Assembly: GCF_020740795.1 (NCBI RefSeq)
Contig: NC_067301.1
Coordinates: forward strand, 5,084,001-5,148,000
Length of the DNA stretch: 64,000 bases
DNA from: Apus apus
Lineage: Eukaryota > Chordata > Aves > Apodiformes > Apodidae
Direction: 5' to 3'
Position numbers and translations under genes: made by a program. The notes under the pieces were generated by a model. It was not told where the DNA came from. It saw nothing but the letters and a program-made list of their open reading frames with translations, and searched no databases. Positions 55,822 to 64,000 of the stretch are shown here, one piece after another. How positions within the stretch are numbered: the stretch's first letter is position 1; every line of letters begins with the position of its first letter.

Positions 55822-58506
55822 TGCCCTTGCCCACCCTGCCCCTGTTGGTGTGGCTCCCTCCCTCTTCCAAGCCTGCACACGCGCTCGCATTCTGCTTGGA
55901 CCCCACAAGGCCCAAGACTTGCCGTTTGGCTTCTCACATGCATATCAAGCCTGGGGAGCTGGAAAACATCTTGCTAACCAGAGAATTTGCGGAGCTGCCT
56001 GAGCCCAGAGCTGTTGGTTGGCCTCAGGCACTTGGTTTGACCACTCTTGATCCAGATTTTTTCTTTTCCTGTGCCGCAGTTATCCTCTTTTATCAGATGT
56101 CCTGACACTGTACATTTTGCTCTTTTGGTTTGTTTTGGGGTTTTTTTAATGGTTGGAAAAAAGAATCATCTAGCTCCACTGTGTCCTGTGCAGAGAACTG
56201 CGGTATCTCTTCCCTGTCCTCCTGTATGTTGTCTCCCTTTTCCTCTTCCTCCCTTGTTCCTGCAACTGTTGCCTTACTTGTGTGAGAAGGGAGTCACTGT
56301 CTAGGCTGAGAGGAGTTACTGAAATGTACAGTTATGAAATAGCTGCTTTTGAGAAAAGCCATTCTCCACAGCAGCACTAAAAGAAAAATCTAGCTCATTG
56401 GAAATACACCTCTCATTGTTGGTGCTCCCAGTTCCTCATGTTTTTCCACTCTGTCTCCATTTGTTCTTAATTTCTCTCCTTTCATGGGGAGGCATCCCTG
56501 CTGTGATGTTTGACAGCAGCCGACTTTTGTGAGCAACTCAGTAAATCAGGAACTCAGAGCAGTTAAATTCCAGCTATTGTTTAGGGTTATAAATATTTAA
56601 TATACTTGCAGAGCATCTCAGAGGAGGGAGGTCTCTTCTCCCTGTTTGCTGTTGCTATTATCTCCCTGTAAGAGACCCTTCTAAGGCACTTTGTGACACT
56701 CCACTTTGTCACTACCCTGACACTCCTGCATTTCTTGGCATTTGTAGGCACTTTGTCCTTGTACTGATCTAACAGTGAGAGCCTGGGACACCTTCCCAGC
56801 TGGGGTTAGAGACCAGGGAACACCATGTCCTCAGAGCATGGTGAAGTGCTGCTTTCTGGAGGCAAATAGAGCTGATGCCCCATCTCTGGGCTTGATTGAA
56901 TTACCTCTGTGTCATGAGAGGACCTGGTGTAACTTCAGGCTGCCATACAGGAGGGTTACTTGGTGCTGGTGACTAACAGGCAGGATCTGCTGCAGGGTGA
57001 TAAGTGGGACTCTGCTCTAAAAATGCTTGGAATAGTGTTTGCAACTGCAACAGCCAAATATCTGTAAGGGTAAAAACAGCACTCAGAAGCCAGTTGCAGC
57101 CAGTTCACTGCTTTAGCAGGTACCATCCTGGCTAGCACCTGTATTGTTCCGGCAGGCACCTGCCCCCCGAGTTTTGCATACAGATAACCCTCAGTGGGAA
57201 GCCAACATTGTGCCTCTGGGGGCTGCAGAGCTGATTGGCTTGATAAAGCACAGAGCATTCTCTCAGCCAAGAGACTGGGCCAAGTAACATGGGGAATGTA
57301 TCCCAGAAAAGCTTCTACACAGCCTTGGAGCACTCTGGTTAACCTGTTGTCTGCCATAAGGAGCTGGCTAGATTGGAGTTGTATTTTCTGAATTTGGGAA
57401 CTTATCTATGCTGAAGATTTTCCTAAGTCTGAAGAAGTTCTGCCTTTTCTTCACATGTATCAAAACACTAAATCTGTTAAAGCAGCCTCTTTGACTGACT
57501 TTGTGGAAGCTGTTTGTTCCAGGGCTCTCCTCTGCAAACTGCTGCCTGCTGAGCCCTGCTGCAGTGAGGGTTAGGAGGAGGATTTGTGTCCATGGTCTAA
57601 ACGTAGGGCTTTTTAAGTCACTGGAACTCAGGTGTTCAAGGAGTCTTTTCAGTCTGGATAGTTTGTGGACAGGTGTGTTGTCTGGCTGTGCTTGCAGTAA
57701 ACACAGCTGAGTCATGGGAGGCTCTTGAATTTTGTCCAGCAGATGAGAAAAAACCTGGTCTTAAAAGTGACTCCTGAGGCCAAGTTTTAGGGTAGAATTT
57801 GCCCTTGTTGTACAGCGCATAGCATGGTTCAGCTGCAAAGTTGGATTTTAACAGGGTTGTTTGTAAGCACTTAGATTTTAATTTTTATTCCTCTCCATTG
57901 ACATCAGGAGGCATCTTTTCAGTGTTCTTCCCAATCTGCTGCTTTGTTAAGCAAGAAGGGCAGAGCTTTGTTCTCGAGAATGGATTTCTACCATTTCCAC
58001 AAAGGGAAGAGTGGGCTGTGCTACATGAAGTGGCAGTTGTTGCAAAGGAAGCTCTGTGTGTGTCCCAGGACTCTGTGGCCCCACTTAGGGCTGCTTGGGA
58101 GGTGACCTGTCTAAGGAGCAAGGAATAGGTTTGTTCTTTTCGTGTTCTTACTGTGGAACTTGGAGCAACAGCTCTGGTCTCCTCCACTAAAACAGTTTTG
58201 CTGGCTTCTGAATATCCTAGCTCCATTTCAAGTAAGGTCTGCAAGCTCTCAAGCTTCAGAGAGTAAAGCAAAGATGTTTTCCTACAGCTGGTATCCATCT
58301 TGTGCCCTCAACCTGCATTCCATAGCTGGGACAGGTGTGGCATGTTCCTTAGAACATAAGAGTTGGCGTTGGCTGCTGCTCTTGACTTGCAAGTTGTTTC
58401 CCTCTGAGTAGAGTCAGGATGTTTGTTCTCTTTGGATAGTCTCTGCAGGTGATTTCTAAAATGCCTGTGTTCCCTGAATTCTGTTCTTGCACTGAGCTAT
58501 TACTCC

Positions 58507-58512
58507 AATAAA
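58507..58512 (+). terminator. CLCN6: Proximal candidate CLCN6 poly(A) signal
   Basis: AATAAA sits inside a 13-bp string CCAATAAACTTCT that recurs at the next candidate (59342-59354). Confidence 0.35.
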
Positions 58513-59343
58513 CTTCTGGAACCCTTTTGCACTTCCTGATCTGGGCTGTAGGTCTGAAATTTGCTTCTGTTAACCTACTCTTCATTTAAAGGATTTGTGC
58601 TCATGGGCAATTACAAATCACAGGAATTCTGTTTTGATAGGATTTCAGATGACTCTAATGTGGAATTAGCAATCCCATAGTGTCAGAGCACCTGTCAAGA
58701 ATGCCCTATGTCTCTCCATGACAAATCTTGTTCCTGTTACTGGTGTTGAATGATTGTGTGTGGAAGGTTCCTTCTCTTCCTGCACATGAATAGGGCTCCT
58801 TGGTTGCCTTGGGCTTATGTCCTGTTTTATCTCTGTACACAAGCTGCAGCAGTATATTTTGCTGCAGGATGTCTTGTCATTGCTACTGAGACCTGAAGTT
58901 AGGCAATCCAGACAAGACAGACTGAAAAATCTTGTCAAGGTTTGTCTGAGCACCAGCTGTGCTTCCCCATGAGAAGGCCATTTGCTTTCAGCCTGCTGTC
59001 AGCACTGTCTGCTCTGCCTATGCATCTGTCTTACTCAAACATTTCAACTGGAAAGCACACCCCTTTCACTCCTTCAGCAAAGAAGTTGTAAATGAGGATG
59101 GTGGGTGACCCTGTCAGCTGCTTTAAGAGGAAGTCTCAGTGTGCAGTCACTGTTAATGTGTCCTGCAGAAAGGGAATTACAAGTTACCTGATATTTGGAA
59201 ATGCAGCATTTCCCTTCTGCTGAGGACTGTTGCACAGGGGATTGTGTTGAATCAGTCTTGTTCTCACACTTGAGTCTCTCAGTTCCTTTCTTGCAACACA
59301 CTTAACTGCTTCTACTCTGGCTCTGGTTCCTTAGTGATTTACC

Positions 59344-59349
59344 AATAAA
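59344..59349 (+). terminator. CLCN6: Intermediate candidate CLCN6 poly(A) signal
   Basis: AATAAA lies in the second copy of CCAATAAACTTCT, about 840 nt after the first. Confidence 0.35.
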
Positions 59350-59798
59350 CTTCTAACATAGGTGCCTGTAACCTTTTACTCAGAGCAACACTAAAGGAAT
59401 AATAACCAGGAACTGGATTTAGTATTGATGGCAAAAGTTAGGGGGTAGTGTGGGGCATTCTGCCCTGCCTCGTGGTTTCCTGTGCAGTGTTAATTATGCA
59501 GTTTTGAATTGTTAACTTACTGTGAGCCATTCCAGTGGTAGCAACTTACCTTTCCATTTGTTTTTTTGCACTGTTTTGTTTTTTTTTTTAATGAAATGAT
59601 GTAAGCTAATTCCACGGTGTATATAAATTGTATTTTTTTTTTTAAATTTGTATGAATATATTTTTATTTGAACTCTGGCACTTGGGGAGTATTCATGTAA
59701 CCATAACATGTTTGAGAGTAAAATGTTTGTGTGTCTCCTTCAGCACTTTCAGCACCTTTTGATGTTTCTAGTGTTGTCTTATTTTTACCCTTTATTAT

Positions 59799-59804
59799 AA
59801 TAAA
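59799..59804 (+). terminator. CLCN6: Distal CLCN6 poly(A) signal
   Basis: AATAAAA is preceded by an A/T- and U-rich block (atttttaccctttattat). It is the last AATAAA before sequence loses the character of the 3' UTR, so it is taken as the main transcript end. Confidence 0.6.
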
Positions 59805-61639
59805 ACTGGTAGAACATGGCAATATCCAAGGACATCACTTGAGGTAGATGAGTAGTTGCTATTTATGAGCTGTTTGCATTGAACAGTTTGTGCAGGAGGT
59901 GCTCTGAGGCTGGGCAAAGATAGGAATTGGTATCATCTAGTCCCATGTTCTCTCATAACAGCTGTTTAAAGGGAGGCAATTGCCAAAGGTCTGTAAGGAG
60001 CTGAATTGTGCACATCGTGCTGCTTGTCTTACCTGAGAGCTCTTGCCTTCACCTTCCTGCCAGTTAGTGAAAGACATTTAGAGCATGGTGTTGCACCTCC
60101 TGTTCTACAGGTCGCTTCTCCAGGATGTGAAAAATTTCATCTTTCATTTAGTTTGTGGCTATCTTTGCTGCTTTATCCTGCTGTTTACCTTACAGAGAAG
60201 AACTTATGATAGTTTTTTGATCTTTCATCACAGGCTTACAGGCCAAAAATATGAGTGAGTACAGTCCTTGAGCACTGTAGAAATACCTAACCCAAAAACT
60301 CTCAGCCTTTCCATGTTGCTGTTTCCCTGGATCAGGTAGCTGTGCTGTACAGGATGCACTTGGTGCCTCTCTGGTGTACTCTAACACCAGTCAGCCAGCA
60401 GCTGATCTGGCTCCTGCCCTCAGTCTCTCTCTTTGCTTGTGTGTAATGACAAGAAGAGCCTGAAATAGATAAAAGCATCTGTTGGTGGGGGAGGCAGAAA
60501 ATCTGTGTTTGGGAGCTAAATAAGAAGGACTGTGGTGGTCTTAAGCTGTTCTCCTAGCAGGGAATCACGGTCAAAGGGGCATCAGCAGAAAAGAGGTGGG
60601 GGAAAACTGCTTCAGCTCTGCTGCTGCCTTCATACTTGAATGCAATAATGTAGGAGGGAATGAGAGGAACATTCCCTTCCTAAAACTGAGGAACATAACT
60701 GCTGCTTTAGCATGCCAGCAAAGGAGGGAAGAGGCCGTCTTGTCTACTTTCTCACCTCCTGCCCCTGAAAACGGGTGCAGGGTTGTGTCTGACCGTGCTT
60801 ACAGGCACAGCTGGGCAATTTGGTGTCATGACAACTTCCCTGCAGCCAAACCACTAAAGCAGCCAGCTGGACTGATGCAGATACCAGACCCTTGGCTAGA
60901 GCCTTTGTCAGTTTTAGGGCTGCTTCCGGTGGTAAGATTATCTGCAAGGTGATTTCTACTGCAGAGAATAAAAGCAATAAAGCTTCTTGCCTGAAGAAAG
61001 AGGAATCAAAAACAGTTATAAGTGGCGGTGATAGAGGTGGTTACTAGAAAAGCTGTGTAATACTCTTATGCCTAAAGCAACTATCTTCATCTTTGGATTA
61101 GAATCCCTTTCTACTGAGGTTTATAGACCTCTTAAATCAATAATGTATCATGATCACCCAGCACCTGTAAACTGTGTATCTAGCAGAAGAATTTAGTGCT
61201 GTTCAGGGAGATTATTTTTTTCTTTGATGGCAGGATACAAGCTGCCTATTTTGGCGTGTGTGCATAAACTTAGAGGTGTGTGTGGTGCAGCAGAGAGGGG
61301 AGGAAGCAGCTGGGTGAGGAGAGGACTGAGCTGCTCTTCTTGTCCAGGGTGCTGAAGCACTGCTCAGCGGCAGTGGGACATGCTCAGCCTCTCCAGCACC
61401 CACTTGTGGCTTTTCAAATGCCGTGTGTGAAAAAGCTTGTTCGTAGCTGGGATGCAGGGGTGGTGAGTTCCACACCGCCTGGGAACCGAGGAGTACTGGC
61501 CTGTGAGGTTTAGGCGTTGAGGTCACTGTTGAAAAGCAAACAGGATGTCCCTTGCTGCAGGCTGTTTCAAAACTGCAGAAATAAAAGCAGGAGTCTCTGT
61601 ATGGGCCGTGTTTAACACACCTTAACACACATTGTGGTG

Positions 61640-61803
61640 ATTTTTAAACATTTAGGAGTAGGAGACCCTGTTCAAGGAAAGGCTGGATGTGGCACTTGGT
61701 GCCATGGTCTAGTTGATGTGGTGGTGTTGGTCATAGGCTGGACTTGATGATCTTAAAGGTCTTTTCCAGCCTTGGTAATTCTGTGATTCTCTGTGATTCT
61801 GAG
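61640..61803 (+). repeat. CR1 LINE 3' end
   Basis: A diverged CR1 tail: gttcaaggaaaggctggatg, ggtctagttgatgtgg, ggctggacttgatgatctt, aaaggtcttttccagcctt, ending in an attctgtgattctctgtgattct octamer-like tail. Boundaries are approximate. Confidence 0.9.
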
Positions 61804-61960
61804 ACTGGAACCCATATATACCAGTTTGAGAAGATGAACACAGAAGACAAGACTGTGTTGAAGAATTCATTACTCTTAACAGAAAAGACAGGACAATCCT
61901 GAGACCCTTGCTGGCTCCTTGATGCTTGTACTAGAGAATATCTCTGTGAAATGGCTGACT

Positions 61961-62050
61961 TCACTTGAATTTTATCTTTCGTTTGCCTCTTCACTTTAAT
62001 TTTATCTTTCGTTTGCCTCTTCACTTTAATTTTATCTTTCTTTTGCCTCT
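61961..62050. repeat. Three tandem copies of a 30-bp unit
   Basis: The unit begins tcacttTaattttatctttc and continues gtttgcctct, repeated at 61961, 61991 and 62021 with only single-base differences (G/T in the first copy, G/T in the last). It is a young minisatellite-like expansion. Confidence 0.95.
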
Positions 62051-64000
62051 TCCCAAATCCCAGCATAGCAGGCCTGACTCTGGCTGCCTTCTCACTACCT
62101 TCTGTCTTCTTAAAACTTCCCCTTCTTCCAGCTCTGCTTCTCTTTCTGTACAGCATTCTGCTGGATTTCCAAGAGAGTGTTCAGGAGATGAGAAGGTCTT
62201 AGAAATCCTCCTTCCTTCCTACACAAAGAAAGACTCCAAACTGGAATTACAACTGTAAGCCTTACTTTTGTCTTTTTTTTTAGTGGAAGTATGTGACTCA
62301 GGGATAGAACCTGCTGCTAGGAAAACAAAAAACAGGCATGGTATAACCTCCTGGTTATAAAGGGTGAGAGGGGAACTGATGTGCTCAAGATTCTTTGAAC
62401 AAGGAACCCCAGTTTTGTACTAAATCCTTTAGTTTTGTTCAGATAGGATGATGGGGAGACGCCTTCAAAGCTCCTAGAAAAGGACTAAAGGCAGCAGCCA
62501 GTTCTGGCATCCTGCAGTCCTAAAGTTTCGTCCTGCCTTTTTGGTTCGCTCTGGTGTTTTCCTTTTCCTCACTGTGAGACTCAGATCTTGAGACCTTTTC
62601 TCTTTATACTTGCAATGATGGCAGGAATAAGACTCAAAGGGCAAAGCCCACAGCATTCTGTCACTTGCTCTGGTAAAGGACTGGGGATTGGAGCCAGCAG
62701 AAGATTCCCTTTTACAGTTATTTGTCCATAGCAGCTGCCACTGGAGTGGCAATGGTTTGGCTCCAGCAGGGAAAGACAACACAGGGACATCTGCTACAAG
62801 ATACATTCTTGATTTGTTTCAAGACATTTCACACTTCAAAGGTGTGAGAAAAGCACCAGAAAAGATCCCCCTTCCTTTATCTCTCAGCAACTCCTCTGGA
62901 CTCTTCCTTCTTCGGTGTGAAAATTGGGACAAGTGTTGGACCTCTAATGGGAAAGCTGGGTAAGCACAGAGAGACTTGGAGGGAGGCTGTTCTCAGCACA
63001 GCAGAGTTGTGAACAGGCTTTCTTCTGAATTCTGAACCGTATGGCCATGCTGCTGGGAGCCTCTGTCTTTGGGCATGGTGCCAGTGGGCTATCATCTGTG
63101 AAGAGCTGCTGCTTAGGATGACTGGAGGACACTCATCAAGTGAGTGTCAGTCAGCAAAGGCCTTTGGGGACCAAGCTTCAGTGCTGGTATCGAGCAAGCT
63201 GGGTATGGCCAGATTGTTGTGCATGTTGGCACAGCTCTGCTGTTCCCTGCAGCAGCAAAGGATCTGTGCCCTGTACTTCACATAGGATTTCTTAGAGAAG
63301 CAAAGCCATGGTGACAGCTTCTTTTGGCATTCTTGCCTGCTGACTGGGATTTCAGTGAAATATTTCATCTAGTGGGAAGGGATAGAGCAGTGTCTGAAGG
63401 GGGAAGAAGCACTCAGATCTAATTCACACGCAAAAAATCCCCACACTCACCAGACCATTTGTTGATATGAGGCTCACGCCTTACAGTGTGCATGAAGCAT
63501 GGTAGTGTAATTACTGTATTTCAAAGCTCAGTGCAAAGAAAGCTGCTGAATTATGCCCTGCCAGTCAGGGCTACTGCCAGAAGCTTTTAGAAAGTGAGTA
63601 TGAAGCCTGGCATTGCAGGAAGTGGCAAATGTCATTAGAGCTGAGTGGGGGGTGTTAGCCTGGTCCTCCTCTGATCTCACTGGGATATTTCTTCTTTAGC
63701 TCAATGAGCAGCATAACAGTTGGATACATTCTAGGTGCTGTGTTGTGAGGGGTTGATTGAGGTCAGTAATGCACTCTGGTGCCTGACAGGGCAGAGAAGG
63801 GCAGGATTTCAGGACCCTGCCTCGTGCACAGTGCTGAAGAGTTGCTTGGAACCTAATCTGCATCAAATGTTTCTGACATCAACTCTTGCTTTGCAGTGAT
63901 AGCTTTGTCCCAAAGGTATCCTGTGGTTAGGCTGTTTCTGATTTGCTTACAATTACAAGCTACACTGATTCCCTCTCTTGGGCGTGACTCATAGGACGGT

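Larger units (their letters stand above)
55822..59825 (+). other. CLCN6: CLCN6 3' UTR (about 4 kb)
   Basis: This runs from the TGA to a strong AATAAA at 59799-59804. Earlier AATAAA hexamers at 58507-58512 and 59344-59349 could give shorter transcripts. The region contains T-rich and A/T-rich patches near 59.6 kb and no recognised coding exon. The long mammalian CLCN6 3' UTR is a precedent, but the full extent here is inferred. Confidence 0.65.
59826..64000. other. Intergenic region downstream of CLCN6, no gene recognised
   Basis: I read both strands for exons of the natriuretic-peptide genes that flank CLCN6 in tetrapods and found no CFG-x-x-x-DRI ring motif or other recognisable exon. Content includes two AATAAA hexamers at about 60965-60982, a CR1 3' end and a 30-bp triplicate repeat. 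The longest frames (for example 61212-61628 minus, 60596-60952 plus) show no splice logic or family resemblance. Promoter or enhancer sequence for the next gene may lie here. Confidence 0.55.

Noticed and set aside
61212-61628. 138-codon minus-strand frame downstream of CLCN6
   Set aside because: No family resemblance, no splice context, and a composition like translated non-coding sequence.

Overview
The window looks like bird nuclear DNA. It has compact vertebrate introns with GT-AG junctions, several CR1-type LINE 3' ends (the dominant avian repeat), CpG-island promoters, and the conserved gene order AGTRAP - C1orf167 - MTHFR - CLCN6 known from human 1p36.22. I cannot name the species.

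Layout. (1) 1-850: flank with no recognised gene. (2) 1099-9596, plus strand: AGTRAP, six coding exons, 172 aa. (3) 9597-12341: AGTRAP 3' flank, then a separate CpG island at about 11.88-12.37 kb. (4) 12342-28454, plus strand: the C1orf167 orthologue. I rebuilt it as 21 coding exons with phase matching at every junction (1603 aa): a long disordered N-terminal exon followed by about 1000 residues of helical, tryptophan-rich repeats resembling Sfi1/centrin-binding repeats. (5) 30426-37885, minus strand: MTHFR, 11 coding exons, 651 aa, with at least one and probably two untranslated 5' exons reaching back to 40394. (6) 40502-55821, plus strand: CLCN6, 23 coding exons, 871 aa, followed by a roughly 4 kb 3' UTR ending near 59.8 kb. 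(7) 59.8-64 kb: intergenic, with a CR1 end and a 30-bp tandem repeat; no gene recognised.

Relationships. MTHFR and CLCN6 are head to head on one GC-rich promoter; the MTHFR exon 1 donor and the CLCN6 ATG are only about 110 bp apart. C1orf167 and MTHFR are tail to tail. The four genes are functionally unrelated: an angiotensin-receptor trafficking adaptor, an uncharacterised putative centrosomal-type repeat protein, a folate-cycle enzyme, and a late-endosomal 2Cl-/H+ exchanger. They share only a conserved syntenic block. All four reading frames look intact.

The strongest leads are the Sfi1-like repeat architecture of C1orf167, the TISU/YY1-type start element of CLCN6, and a 42-nt untranslated MTHFR cassette exon that carries upstream ORFs. 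I saw no CRISPR array, tRNA, rRNA or viral gene.
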